A DNA stretch of 64,000 nucleotides, from NCBI RefSeq assembly GCF_037977055.1, contig NZ_CP150274.1, forward strand, positions 310,001 through 374,000, read 5' to 3'. The stretch comes from Paenibacillus sp. FSL K6-1096. GTDB taxonomy: Bacteria; Bacillota; Bacilli; Paenibacillales; Paenibacillaceae. The first letter of the stretch is position 1; every line of letters starts with the position of its first letter. Both the position numbers and the translations under genes were made by a program. A model generated the notes under the pieces. The model had not been told where the DNA came from. It made no database searches and was given only the letters and a program-made list of their open reading frames with translations. This document shows positions 8,054-16,794 of this stretch, in pieces.

Positions 8054-9094
8054 ATGAATCTACAATTCGCCGGGCAAATAGCGGAAAAGAAAAAACAGGG
8101 CTTTGCGCTCGGCATCGCCTTGCCTCTAATGCTGGCGCTGCTCGCCAAATACGCATCTGCTGCCCCCATCCTCAGCATTATGGGACAATTAGTAATAGCT
8201 ATTCTGCTCGGAATGATCTGGAGAGCAACACTAGGCGTTCCAGGTTATTTAACACAGGGAATCTCCTTTACCTCCAAGAAGCTTCTGCGGTATGGCATCA
8301 TTCTGCTGGGCATGCGGCTTAGCCTGAAGGATATCCTTCAGGCGGGTCCCAAGGTGGTACTAATCGCCTTGGTGTGTATTGGTTTCACAATCTGTACGGT
8401 ACTTGGTCTTGCGAGGCTGTTCAAGGTAGAATCCAGACTGGGACTGCTTACGGCTTGCGGGACAGCGATCTGCGGAGCGGCAGCGGTGGTGGCCATCGCT
8501 CCACAGCTCAAGGCCAGTGACGAGGAAACGGCGATCAGTGCGGCAACTGTAGCGATCTTAGGCACTATTTTTACACTGATGTACACCCTTCTCTATCCCG
8601 TCCTTACCCTGACCCCGCTGGGCTACGGCATCTTCTCTGGTGCCACGCTCCATGAAATTGCTCATGTGATAGCAGCAACGGAGCCGGCCGGCAAGCAGGC
8701 AGTTGATCTTGCAGTCATCGTCAAATTAACCCGTGTCACCATGCTGGTGCCCATCGCTGTGATCATCGGAATCTGGACCAACCACAAAGAACGTAAGGCG
8801 AACCCGGGAAGCCGGCCATCCAACTGGAGATCTGTTCCCGTTCCATGGTTTATCCTGGGCTTCCTGCTGATGAGCACCGTCAACACCCTTCATATCATCC
8901 CTGAAGCAATCACGGATAAGCTTGTATTCGCCGCTTATTTCCTCATTGCCATGGCGATGGCCGGACTCGGCTTGAACGTGGATATGGCTGCTTTTAGACG
9001 CATGGGCCTTAAGGCATTTGGAGCCGGCTTGATCGGGTCTGTCCTGCTATCCGGGTTAGGCTTCCTGTTGGTGAAGATTTGGGGATTAGATTAA
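8054..9094 (+). CDS. YeiH family (UPF0324) putative sulfate exporter
   Basis: The protein of about 346 residues has ten or so membrane helices and the family motifs LLRYGIILLGMRLSLKDIL, TACGTAICGAAAVVAIAP and GATLHEIAHVIAA, followed by a conserved helix with the KLTR motif. The family is annotated as putative sulfate exporters, although the transported species is poorly established. ATG 8054 is chosen; an in-frame GTG at 8012 would add 14 residues, and neither has a strong ribosome-binding site. It is divergent from the LysR gene. The terminator at 9186-9230 lies between it and the convergent NlpC/P60 gene. Confidence 0.85.
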   Translation: MNLQFAGQIAEKKKQGFALGIALPLMLALLAKYASAAPILSIMGQLVIAILLGMIWRATLGVPGYLTQGISFTSKKLLRYGIILLGMRLSLKDILQAGPKVVLIALVCIGFTICTVLGLARLFKVESRLGLLTACGTAICGAAAVVAIAPQLKASDEETAISAATVAILGTIFTLMYTLLYPVLTLTPLGYGIFSGATLHEIAHVIAATEPAGKQAVDLAVIVKLTRVTMLVPIAVIIGIWTNHKERKANPGSRPSNWRSVPVPWFILGFLLMSTVNTLHIIPEAITDKLVFAAYFLIAMAMAGLGLNVDMAAFRRMGLKAFGAGLIGSVLLSGLGFLLVKIWGLD

Positions 9095-9185
9095 TCATTA
9101 GCTCTCTTGAGCCCTCTTGCAATATACAAATATCAATTCTCTTGCAGCCTGGCATGATGCTTATGAGGATAAAATCAGGCATAAA

Positions 9186-9230
9186 AAACGGCGCCCCACC
9201 CCGGTATTCCAGGGCAAAGTCGCCGTTTGA
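9186..9230. terminator. Terminator between convergent genes
   Basis: AAACGGCG (9186-9193) pairs with CGCCGTTT (9221-9228), with further internal GCCC/GGGC pairing and an A-run on the left. It can serve the transporter gene and the convergent peptidase gene. Confidence 0.7.
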
Positions 9231-9240
9231 TTATCTTATA

Positions 9241-9714
9241 TTAATTCCCGGTCATCTTCTGATACATGCTCTCCGAGATGGTTCTTCTTGCGGTAACATA
9301 GCGGTCCTTATAGTAACCTGATGACAGGCTGGTGATGGTCACACCCTTATTGCTGGAGGAATGAGCAAATTTGTTGTCGCCGACATAGATGCCTGCATGG
9401 GAGACGCCGTTGCCCCCGGTCTCGAAGAAGACCAGATCCCCTGGACGCAAATCGGACTTGGCGACATAATCGCCTGCAGTGGATTGAGACTTAGAGGTTC
9501 TTGGAAGATCCAGATCGAACTTACCAAATATGTATAGGATAAACCCGGAACAGTCAAACCCTTCAGATGCCTTGGTGCCCCCCCATTTGTATGGAGTTCC
9601 CATGACCTCATCAATCTCTTGGTTAAGCCTGGAACCGTCATCCGCAGATGCTCTTTCAGATCCAAACGATAGCAATAGCACAATACCCAGCAGCCATACG
9701 ATTCCTTTCTTCAA
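9241..9714 (-). CDS. Secreted NlpC/P60 family cell-wall peptidase
   Basis: The 157-residue protein has a signal peptide (cut near SERASA, about residue 24) and a complete NlpC/P60 domain. Catalytic residues are visible: Cys in GFDCSGF, His in VSHAGIYVGD, and a third polar position in KFAHSSS. The family cleaves D-Glu to diamino-acid bonds of peptidoglycan stem peptides. With no SH3 or LysM domain it is a minimal hydrolase. The start is TTG 9714, preceded by AGGAGA. Confidence 0.88.
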   Translation of the reverse strand: MKKGIVWLLGIVLLLSFGSERASADDGSRLNQEIDEVMGTPYKWGGTKASEGFDCSGFILYIFGKFDLDLPRTSKSQSTAGDYVAKSDLRPGDLVFFETGGNGVSHAGIYVGDNKFAHSSSNKGVTITSLSSGYYKDRYVTARRTISESMYQKMTGN

Positions 9715-9839
9715 ACAGAACTCAGTCTCCTTTCTTGCCGGCTAATGCTGCCTGACATTTATTAATTTTTTGTAACTATTATGAATGATAGTGTAATATC
9801 TTCCGTTCGTCAACCCCTTCTATGATTTTTTGAAAGAGT

Positions 9840-11675
9840 TTACATGCCTTGCTTCAGATTAATCTCCCTAATCCGTGCAAGCGGCACCTTCGGCTTGCGC
9901 TCCGCAGTCAGTATGCCGTTCACCTCATCCTGGACGTCAGTAACCTGTGTGTAGCAGTACCCGGAGATGAACGGAATGGCCTGAATCGCCCGGGTTAAGC
10001 TGCCGAACCGCTCCAGATAAGCCTCCTCGCTATCCACCTGTTGACCATACCCCCAGCCGTGCTCGCTAGTGAAGGCAATCCCTCCGTACTCGCTGATGAT
10101 GATCGGCTGTCCCTTATATTTGTAACCTTCTGCAAAAGCAAACTTCCACTCATTATACGTACCGCCGCTGCCCGTAATAGAGTCTTTATCCTTGTAAGTT
10201 TCATATAGCGCTTCGCCCCGCTCCACATAATCATGCAGGGTCAGAATGTCAGACACCGTATGCTCCCAGCCGTCATTTGTAATCACCGGACGATAGGGAT
10301 CGATAGATTTGGTCAAAAGGTAGATGCCCTCCGTGAAGGTCTGCTGCCGGACGTCATGAAGGATGTTCTGCACACCCCACGATTCGTTAAAAGGCACCCA
10401 GGTGATGATACACGGATGATTATACTGCTGCTGCACAACCTCCAGCCACTCCCTGGTGAACCGTTCCAGCGCCTCGTCGTTGTATTCATAAGCGGCCGCC
10501 ATTTCCGACCAGACCAATAACCCCTTGACGTCACACCAGTACAGGAACCGGGCGTCCTCCACCTTCATATGCTTGCGCAGACCGTTGTAGCCCATCTCCA
10601 TAATCGCCTCAATATCTTGAATCAGCGCTTCTTCTGACGGCGGGGTCAGATGGCTGCCGGTCCAGTAGCCCTGATCCAGGATCAGTCTCTGGTACAGAGG
10701 GATGTTATTCAGCAGGATCTGGCCGTCCTTGATCGAGATATTGCGCATGCCGAAATAAGAGCCCACCCGGTCAATCTCCTGATCCCCCGCATACAGCACG
10801 AACTCAATGTCAAAAAGATTCGGATTCCCCGGTGACCACAGGTTCTGCAGCCAAGGCCCGTTAATACCGCCCGTCATGCTGACTTCCACTGTCATCCATG
10901 CTCTGTCTACCGCCAGGCTAAGCTTATTCACTCTTTCGCCTTGATACGTAATTTCCGTCTCCAGCCGGAGATTCTGTGCTTCTGTGAGCCCATGTACGCG
11001 ATAGTCCAGCCGAATCATCTGGCGGTTAATGTCGGGCGTCATTTTCACTGAATCCAGCCGGGCAGCGGGGACATGCTCCAGCCAGACGCTTTTCCAGATG
11101 CCAGTGGTTTGCACATAGAACGAATCGTGATTCCGGCCCGCCCAGCGCTGCTTGCCCCGGGGCTGCAGACAGCTGTCGCTGTCAGTCACCATCAGCACAA
11201 TCTCATTCACGCCATCCGGCCCCAGCAGATCGGTAATATCGAACGAGAACCGGGCATATGCCCCCTCATGCTCTCCGGCATAGCTGCCATTCACCCAGCA
11301 GACCGCTTGATAGTCCACGCCTTCAAAATGCAGCACAGTCCGCTTCCCTTCTGCTTCCGGGGACAGAACCAGCTGCTTGCGGTACCAGATCCGCGGGTGG
11401 AAGGTCTCGTCGCCGATACCGCTGGCCGCTGTCTCGTAGGTGAATGGAACGTTAATCGTGTGCGTGGACGGGAAATGGTCCATCCAGCGCGCTGCAACGC
11501 CTGTCTGGTCATCATCGAAGCTGAATTCCCATTCTCCGTTCAGTTCCTGCCACTGGCTGCGGACAAATTGGGGTCTCGGGTAGTTCGGAATATAGAATTT
11601 CGTAGCTGCTGCTCTAGTCATCTCAGTTGTAGCCCTCTCTCTCGTTACTGAAGTATTCTCCATATTTACTATCAC
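9840..11675 (-). CDS. Glycoside hydrolase family 2 enzyme (beta-galactosidase/glucuronidase type)
   Basis: The 611-residue protein shows the GH2 order of a jelly-roll sugar-binding domain (about 30-200), an immunoglobulin-like domain (about 205-310) and a TIM barrel (about 315-600). The acid/base Glu lies in WVPFNESWG (Glu431) and the nucleophile Glu in IIISEYGG (Glu529). There is no signal peptide, so it acts inside the cell. The exact sugar (beta-galactoside, glucuronide or mannoside) is not certain. GTG 11675 follows AGGGAG at good spacing; ATG 11663 is an alternative. An AraC regulator gene faces it across about 80 bases and is its likely regulator. Confidence 0.88.
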   Translation of the reverse strand: MIVNMENTSVTRERATTEMTRAAATKFYIPNYPRPQFVRSQWQELNGEWEFSFDDDQTGVAARWMDHFPSTHTINVPFTYETAASGIGDETFHPRIWYRKQLVLSPEAEGKRTVLHFEGVDYQAVCWVNGSYAGEHEGAYARFSFDITDLLGPDGVNEIVLMVTDSDSCLQPRGKQRWAGRNHDSFYVQTTGIWKSVWLEHVPAARLDSVKMTPDINRQMIRLDYRVHGLTEAQNLRLETEITYQGERVNKLSLAVDRAWMTVEVSMTGGINGPWLQNLWSPGNPNLFDIEFVLYAGDQEIDRVGSYFGMRNISIKDGQILLNNIPLYQRLILDQGYWTGSHLTPPSEEALIQDIEAIMEMGYNGLRKHMKVEDARFLYWCDVKGLLVWSEMAAAYEYNDEALERFTREWLEVVQQQYNHPCIITWVPFNESWGVQNILHDVRQQTFTEGIYLLTKSIDPYRPVITNDGWEHTVSDILTLHDYVERGEALYETYKDKDSITGSGGTYNEWKFAFAEGYKYKGQPIIISEYGGIAFTSEHGWGYGQQVDSEEAYLERFGSLTRAIQAIPFISGYCYTQVTDVQDEVNGILTAERKPKVPLARIREINLKQGM

Positions 11676-11756
11676 AGAGTACTCCCTTGTCCCGGGAAAG
11701 AAAATGATTTATCCTATCTATTGACTGATCTATTATATAAAAAGGTGGAAATATGT

Positions 11757-12536
11757 ATGATCACCCTGAAGCGGTGCGGTGCGAATGTAATTCATCCGGA
11801 GGGCATGACAATAGACCGCCCGGAAGGCTCCGGCGATTATGTGTTTGTATTCTTTCGCAGCAGGATGCAGCTGAGGCTTGAGAAGCGGAGTGTCTATGCT
11901 GAACCGAATACCTATATCATCTATAACCAAACCAGCGATTATTTCTATAAGGATGCGGAGCTTCCGCTGGTGCATGACTGGTTTCACTTTGAGATGGAGG
12001 AAAAAGATGCTTGGTGGGACCGCCTAAAGCTGCCGCTGGACACCTTAATGAAGGCCCATGACCCTCTATATATCTCCAGAAAAGTTCATGAGCTTCATTG
12101 GGAGAATCTGCAGAACGGTACCTTCCGCCAGGAGATTATCGACTCCATATTGCGCGGCCTGTTCATGAAGCTTAGTGATATCCGTCATCATGTGGAGGCC
12201 AGCCAGCCGATCAGCAAATACTATGATGCGTTCCTGAACCTGAGAAATGAAGTGCTGAGCTCCCCCTCCACTTGGTATTCTGTCGAGCAGCTGGCGGAGC
12301 GGATGAATATGAGCCCATCTTATTTCCAACAGATTTACAAGCAGATCTTCGGCATCCCGGTGGTCAGCGACATCATCCTGGGCCGGTTGGGATATGCGTC
12401 TTATTTGCTGCGGAGCACCACGTATACGATCAGCCATATCTCAGCCATTTGCGGCTATGAGAACGATGTCCATTTCATGCGGCAGTTCAAGAAGTTCACC
12501 GGGCAGACGCCAAGTGAGTATAGGGGGAAGGGCTGA
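11757..12536 (+). CDS. AraC family transcriptional regulator
   Basis: The 259-residue protein has an N-terminal cupin-like ligand domain (about 1-130) and a C-terminal pair of HTH motifs (about 160-259) ending with the usual FMRQFKKFTGQTPSEYR signature. ATG 11757 is preferred because GGTGG precedes it; an upstream in-frame TTG at 11721 lacks a site. It is divergent from the GH2 gene, so it probably activates that gene when a sugar is present. Confidence 0.88.
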   Translation: MITLKRCGANVIHPEGMTIDRPEGSGDYVFVFFRSRMQLRLEKRSVYAEPNTYIIYNQTSDYFYKDAELPLVHDWFHFEMEEKDAWWDRLKLPLDTLMKAHDPLYISRKVHELHWENLQNGTFRQEIIDSILRGLFMKLSDIRHHVEASQPISKYYDAFLNLRNEVLSSPSTWYSVEQLAERMNMSPSYFQQIYKQIFGIPVVSDIILGRLGYASYLLRSTTYTISHISAICGYENDVHFMRQFKKFTGQTPSEYRGKG

Positions 12537-12547
12537 TACGGCTTTCT

Positions 12548-13096
12548 CTAGGCCACCGGATTAACAATACCGTAATAAACCATATCCTCAAAGGCATTAA
12601 TCTTATATACCTGATCCTTCAGTGTGCCTTCATAGCTCATTCCGCACTTTTGCATCACTCTGCCTGAGGCGGGATTGGAGGCGAAATGCCGGGCATAGAC
12701 CTTGTGATAATTCTTTACGGTAAAAGCAAATTCAATAACCGCCCGGGCTGCTTCCGATCCGTAGCCATGCCCCCAGTGGGCTTCACCGATCCAATACCCC
12801 ATCTCCCCATTACGATAAGACGGATGATGGGATAGCCCAATCGCCCCAACCAGTTGACCGTCTGTCTTGAGTGTAATCGCGAAGTCATACATTTTATCCT
12901 GCTCAAAGTTCTGTTCAATATTTGCGATCCAGTCTGCCGCACACTCCAAAGGATAAGGATACGGCAAGGTCAAGGTGCTCTTATATATATTGTAATTGTT
13001 ACAAAAACTGCTGACAGCGGTTGCATCCGATGGCTTGAATAAGCGCAGCCGTAATCTGTCCGTTTCGAGTGTCCGCTCTGCTTGATTGTAAATCAT
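12548..13096 (-). CDS. GNAT acetyltransferase, RimJ/RimL type
   Basis: The 182-residue protein is a GNAT fold enzyme of the RimJ/RimL group: ETDRLRLRLFKPSD at the start, the GEMGYWIGEAHWGHGYGSEA acetyl-CoA loop, and ASNPASGRVMQKCGMSYEG near the end. The substrate may be a protein N-terminus or a small amine. GGAG near 13103-13107 sets ATG 13096. The upstream small membrane-protein gene ends 11 bases before, and the ribosome-binding site touches that stop, so translation is probably coupled. Confidence 0.88.
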   Translation of the reverse strand: MIYNQAERTLETDRLRLRLFKPSDATAVSSFCNNYNIYKSTLTLPYPYPLECAADWIANIEQNFEQDKMYDFAITLKTDGQLVGAIGLSHHPSYRNGEMGYWIGEAHWGHGYGSEAARAVIEFAFTVKNYHKVYARHFASNPASGRVMQKCGMSYEGTLKDQVYKINAFEDMVYYGIVNPVA

Positions 13097-13107
13097 ACGT
13101 ATTCTCC

Positions 13108-13314
13108 TTAGAAAATCCACATTAACACAACAATAATCAAAGCAATAATAGCAACTGCGATCAACGTATCGGAGATTTGCCGCCACAATCCCAGTGGCCC
13201 TTTGGTATGAAGCTCCTGTGCTTTGAAGTCATGATTGGCTTTGTGCCCGCCGGGGTCATTCGAATAGATAGGTGGTCCACCAAAGGGTCCACCGCCAGTT
13301 GGGAATTCAGTCAT
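13108..13314 (-). CDS. Small tail-anchored membrane protein
   Basis: The 68-residue protein has a Gly/Pro-rich cytosolic head (MTEFPTGGGPFGGPP) and a single C-terminal helix (about 49-67, LIAVAIIALIIVVLMW). An excellent site, GGGAGGTGA, lies just before ATG 13314, which settles the start against a longer frame. No known family is recognised. It sits immediately upstream of the acetyltransferase in one transcript. Confidence 0.75.
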   Translation of the reverse strand: MTEFPTGGGPFGGPPIYSNDPGGHKANHDFKAQELHTKGPLGLWRQISDTLIAVAIIALIIVVLMWIF

Positions 13315-13464
13315 CAGAATCACCTCCCTTTTTATAATTATACACCATTTGATCTCATTTTTGGTAAATACGAAGATTAATATGGAAGCAATTAACATTC
13401 CGTGCTTAAGTGTTCATTCTTTCTTCTCACGGGTAGTAGATTATTAGGAAAGGAGCCATCGTCT

Positions 13465-13827
13465 ATGGATCAAATTCAAACCTCTGATATTATTGCTGTA
13501 CTGGCGCTGGTGCTGGCGTTATTGCTGATGCTGAGCGTGTTCAGCCTGAAGCGGCGGGTGAATGAGCTGGAATCCCGGCTGATGCAAAGGGATACTTACG
13601 GGGGGACACCTGTATCTCCAGCCGCCAGCAAATCCTCCGGTAACCCGGTCCCGATGCTCGTGCAGAACCCGGAGATGCCGCCCGATCTGGAGCGGAGAAT
13701 ACGCCTGCTGCTGGCCGAAGGCAAGAAGATACAGGCGATCAAGGTTATGCGCGAAGCGCGGAATCTGACGCTGAAGGAAGCGAAGGACTTCATCGACAGC
13801 CTGGAGCGGGGCGGAACCTTCCGTTAA
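13465..13827 (+). CDS. Membrane-anchored protein with L7/L12 C-terminal-like domain
   Basis: The 120-residue protein has one N-terminal membrane helix (about 6-28), a short coiled segment, a Ser/Pro linker, and a C-terminal part (about 80-116, LLAEGKKIQAIKVMREARN followed by TLKEAKDFIDSLE) that matches the helical fold of the ribosomal L7/L12 C-terminal domain. Such proteins recur in Bacillota; the role is unknown. AAGGAG at 13450-13455 sets ATG 13465. Confidence 0.75.
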   Translation: MDQIQTSDIIAVLALVLALLLMLSVFSLKRRVNELESRLMQRDTYGGTPVSPAASKSSGNPVPMLVQNPEMPPDLERRIRLLLAEGKKIQAIKVMREARNLTLKEAKDFIDSLERGGTFR

Positions 13828-13841
13828 GTGAGCCTATAGCA

Positions 13842-13886
13842 AATGACCTCAGTCCTCCACCAGGCGGTGGAAGCTGAGGTCATTTT
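13842..13886 (+). terminator. Terminator after the L7/L12-like gene
   Basis: ATGACCTCAG and CTGAGGTCAT form a 10-bp stem, extended by inner CCTCCAC/GGTGG pairing, with TTTT after it on the plus strand. It also lies downstream of the convergent ABC operon. Confidence 0.8.
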
Positions 13887-13914
13887 GGTGATGACGCCTA
13901 TACTGGTAATGAGA

Positions 13915-14562
13915 CTAAATATCCTTGTTCATATAAATCCGCGAAGAGATCAAGTAAGAGGCGTAGATAATGATCAGGTAGGCGAGCACGCCGATGACCA
14001 CCAGCAGCATATTTTCTATTTTGCCGTTCTGAATCCACTGAGAGAGAGCCGGATACTCCTTGTTCAAGCTTGCAAAGATGGTGAAAATAAACATAATAAC
14101 CATCAAAAATATAAAATTGGTGATCTGCATCCCTTTTTGCCCCAGCCAGTAATAGAGCGGCAGATAGAATGAGGCCAGCAGGGGGATCAGGGCCGTAACC
14201 AGACCCAGCTCTTTCCAGTGCAGCGGTTCGTCCAGCTTGCCCAGCGCGACAGCAACATAGTACATTCCAATGGTGCATACGATGCTAAACAGCGCGAGCG
14301 GCAGCAGTGTCATATATTTCGCTTGAACCAGCCGCTGCCTTGGCACCGGCAATGTGGCCAGAAACTTCTGGTTGTTATGCTGCATATCAATCGTACAGGC
14401 GTTAATCAGCAGCAATAGTGCCGGCAGCAACGCGAATACCGTATAAGATTCTGCATTGGAATAGATCATAAGCACGAAATAGGGAATCAGCAGCAGCGTA
14501 AATTTCCGGATTATCATGAAGTCTTTACGGATCAGAGCGATGGAATTAGACAACCCCTTCAC
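13915..14562 (-). CDS. ABC-2 type transporter permease
   Basis: The 215-residue membrane protein has about six helices and starts with the basic segment SIALIRKDFMIIRK typical of this permease group. It carries LPVPRQRLVQAKY in the first cytosolic loop, as in YtrC/YtrD-like and bacitracin-type permeases. It overlaps the ATPase gene by 17 bases and belongs to a GntR-ATPase-permease operon. The exported substrate is unknown; relatives respond to cell-wall active antibiotics. The start is GTG 14562. Confidence 0.82.
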   Translation of the reverse strand: MKGLSNSIALIRKDFMIIRKFTLLLIPYFVLMIYSNAESYTVFALLPALLLLINACTIDMQHNNQKFLATLPVPRQRLVQAKYMTLLPLALFSIVCTIGMYYVAVALGKLDEPLHWKELGLVTALIPLLASFYLPLYYWLGQKGMQITNFIFLMVIMFIFTIFASLNKEYPALSQWIQNGKIENMLLVVIGVLAYLIIIYASYLISSRIYMNKDI

Positions 14563-15415
14563 CCCCTTTTACTGTAAAATACATAATCTCTTCCAGCGTA
14601 GGCGTCTCGCAGAGTGCCGTGTCCTTGAAATATCTTTCGCCCTCCGCCCGGTTGCTGATCAGGCCCTCGAACCCCAGCCCGTTCTCCCGCAGCCCTACGA
14701 ACCACCGCCGGACATCCCGGTCCAGCAGCTCCTTCCCGCCTTTGACCAGCAGATAGCGCTCACTGAGACTCTCCTTCATCTCGTTGAACACAATTCGTCC
14801 CTCGTTAATGAATACAATATAGTCGGCAATCCGGTCCAGATCGGTAGTGTTGTGGGTGGAGAACAGGATCGACTTTTTCTCATCCTGGATATGCTCACTG
14901 AGCAAATCCAGCATCTCGCGGCGGAAGACCGGATCAAGCCCCGAGGTCGGCTCATCCATGATCAGCAGGTCAGCACCATGGGATAGAGCTACAGCCAGCG
15001 AGAACTTGATTTTCATCCCCTTCGACAACTCCTTGATTCTCTTTCCCGGCGACAGCTTGAACTGCTCCTGAAACTTCAGATATGTATCGTTGTCCCACCC
15101 CGGATAGAACGGAGCGATAATATTCTTCATCTGCTTCACGGTCATATTCTCATAATAGATACTCTCATCCGAAACGTAGCCGATCCGCGCCCGGATCGCT
15201 GTCTGCTCCTGCCGGTTATTGTGTCCGAACATCTGAATGTCGCCTTGATCCGGGTAGATTAGGCCCATCATCATCTTGATCAGCGAGGTTTTGCCTGCAC
15301 CATTCGGGCCGATCAGCCCGGTAATGAACCCTTCCTTAATCGATAGCGAAATATCCTTAAGCTCAAACCGGTCGTAGCTCTTGGTTACATGGTCTAACTG
15401 GATGACATTGCTCAT
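14546..15415 (-). CDS. ABC transporter ATP-binding protein (YtrB/BcrA type)
   Basis: The 289-residue ATPase has Walker A GPNGAGKTSLIKM (about 36-48), a slightly unusual signature ELSKGMKIKFSLA, Walker B LLIMDEPTSGLDP and the switch His in FSTHNTTD. The C-terminal 70 residues are the variable part common in drug-export ATPases. GGAGGAACAGGA precedes ATG 15415. The start overlaps the stop of the GntR gene by four bases, and its own end overlaps the permease, so the three are translated together. Confidence 0.9.
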   Translation of the reverse strand: MSNVIQLDHVTKSYDRFELKDISLSIKEGFITGLIGPNGAGKTSLIKMMMGLIYPDQGDIQMFGHNNRQEQTAIRARIGYVSDESIYYENMTVKQMKNIIAPFYPGWDNDTYLKFQEQFKLSPGKRIKELSKGMKIKFSLAVALSHGADLLIMDEPTSGLDPVFRREMLDLLSEHIQDEKKSILFSTHNTTDLDRIADYIVFINEGRIVFNEMKESLSERYLLVKGGKELLDRDVRRWFVGLRENGLGFEGLISNRAEGERYFKDTALCETPTLEEIMYFTVKGGEGVV

Positions 15416-15792
15416 TCCTGTTCCTCCTCATAGAGAAGCTTCAGCATCTCCGCCAGTTCGGCGTATTCCATCCCCAGCTGCCTGCTCTCATCAATAATCT
15501 CTTTCAGTTTGCCTTCCACCATCCGCAGCCGCTGTTCCCGGATATATTCCTGATCCGCCCCGGATACAAAAGACCCCTTGCCGACAATCGAGTTAATCAG
15601 TCCCTCCCGCTCCAGCTCCTCATAAGCCCGCTTCGTGGTGATTACACTGATCTGCAGCTCCTTAGCCAGCAAGCGGATCGACGGCAATGGCGTTCCCGAG
15701 ACCAGCTCGCCTTGCAGAATCATCTGGCGGACCTGTCCGACAATCTGGGCGTAGATCGGTTCGCCGGATGTACTTGATATCAGAATATTCAT
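15412..15792 (-). CDS. GntR family regulator, YtrA subfamily
   Basis: The 126-residue protein has the GntR winged helix (LPSIRLLAKELQISVITTKR and GLINSIVGKGSFV) but only a short two-helix tail for dimerisation, which defines the YtrA subfamily. Such regulators sit first in ABC transporter operons and repress them until a signal, often a cell-wall antibiotic, is present. A perfect operator-like palindrome lies 36 bases upstream. Confidence 0.88.
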   Translation of the reverse strand: MNILISSTSGEPIYAQIVGQVRQMILQGELVSGTPLPSIRLLAKELQISVITTKRAYEELEREGLINSIVGKGSFVSGADQEYIREQRLRMVEGKLKEIIDESRQLGMEYAELAEMLKLLYEEEQE

Positions 15793-15827
15793 GCAGCAGC
15801 ATCAGCTTCCTTTGTGTTCTTTGTGTT

Positions 15828-15854
15828 TAGTGTATATATTTAATATATACACTA
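15828..15854. promoter_or_regulatory. YtrA-type operator: perfect 27-bp palindrome
   Basis: TAGTGTATATATT (15828-15840) and AATATATACACTA (15842-15854) are exact reverse complements around one base. The TATA-rich centre can also provide a -10 region for the leftward promoter, so a bound dimer would block RNA polymerase. Position and symmetry fit autoregulation by the adjacent GntR/YtrA protein. Confidence 0.8.
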
Positions 15855-15912
15855 TAACCAATTCTGTCAATTCATGATTTCACCCCAGTTAAGAAAAGCG
15901 GTCGGCAGGCGC

Positions 15913-16590
15913 TTACATCAGCCCTGCCGACCGCAGGAATTGACGGACGATCTCACTTTGCCATTTCACCCTTAAGGAATAATCCAGGCTCCAGCAGGTC
16001 TCCACTGTCACTGCCCTGGCGTCAACCAGGCGCTGGCAGGCCATCCGGAAGGTTCCGGCGCGTTCCCGGTGCCGCAGGTTGAAGTGGTATGCCTTATTGG
16101 CAATAGTCAGATTCATCCGCCCGATGATCCGCTTCGCCGTGCCCCCGGCCCGGCTGGCCTGGCTGATAATCAGGCTCTGGCCGACCCGCTTCGGGTTCAG
16201 CTGGGACAGCCCGTTGGCTTCATGGAGATCAAGCACCCAGGAAGGGCGGTAACGCAAGGCAAGCTGCCATATCGCTGCGGACAGCGGATGTCTGGCCTGG
16301 CTTCCGGGGCCACGCGGAAATGTACGGTTCAGATCGGGCTGTCCGCGGATTCCCTTACGCCGTGCGATCTGGTTCGCCAGCGGAACGATGATCAGCTTCC
16401 CCTGGCGCAGCTTCATCTCCCCCCGGCTGAACCTTCCGGCGATGCCCTGGGCGGCGCGGCTGCTTGCCGGCTCATTCCCGTGGACACCAGAGAGGATCAT
16501 GAATACAGGACCGGGAGCCCCGCTGCTGATGACATAATAAGGTGTAGCATATGGCGTTCCTGCTGCCAGCGTATGCTTCTCTACTGACAC
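15913..16590 (-). CDS. Zinc hydrolase of the succinylglutamate desuccinylase/aspartoacylase family
   Basis: The 225-residue protein carries the M14-like zinc motif SGVHGNEPAS (His and Glu ligands), a later LDLHEANG (third ligand) and VTVETCW with the probable catalytic Glu. DLNRTFPRG provides the Asn-Arg substrate carboxylate site. Family members hydrolyse N-acyl amino acids or peptide-like bonds. It is a little shorter than the usual 280-330 residues, which may mean a compact variant. GTG 16590 follows a strong AGGAGGTGA. Confidence 0.8.
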   Translation of the reverse strand: MSVEKHTLAAGTPYATPYYVISSGAPGPVFMILSGVHGNEPASSRAAQGIAGRFSRGEMKLRQGKLIIVPLANQIARRKGIRGQPDLNRTFPRGPGSQARHPLSAAIWQLALRYRPSWVLDLHEANGLSQLNPKRVGQSLIISQASRAGGTAKRIIGRMNLTIANKAYHFNLRHRERAGTFRMACQRLVDARAVTVETCWSLDYSLRVKWQSEIVRQFLRSAGLM

Positions 16591-16736
16591 TGTGGTTCAC
16601 CTCCTGTGGATCATGTGGACGATGGAATACATGAAGTAGGACAACAGCAATGGTTACACAGTACTGTATGCGGATTACTCACAGGGGATTGGACATATAG
16701 GACAGGAACAGAATTTTCGGGCCCGCTATACAACCC

Positions 16737-16771
16737 AAAAAAGCCGGAATGTCCTGTAAGGACATTCCGGC
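16737..16771 (-). terminator. Terminator of the bacteriophytochrome gene
   Basis: GCCGGAATGTCCT (16743-16755) and AGGACATTCCGGC (16759-16771) form a perfect 13-bp stem with a 3-nt loop. On the minus strand it is followed by T6. Confidence 0.9.
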
Positions 16772-16794
16772 TCATTGGCTTGATATGTTAAATA

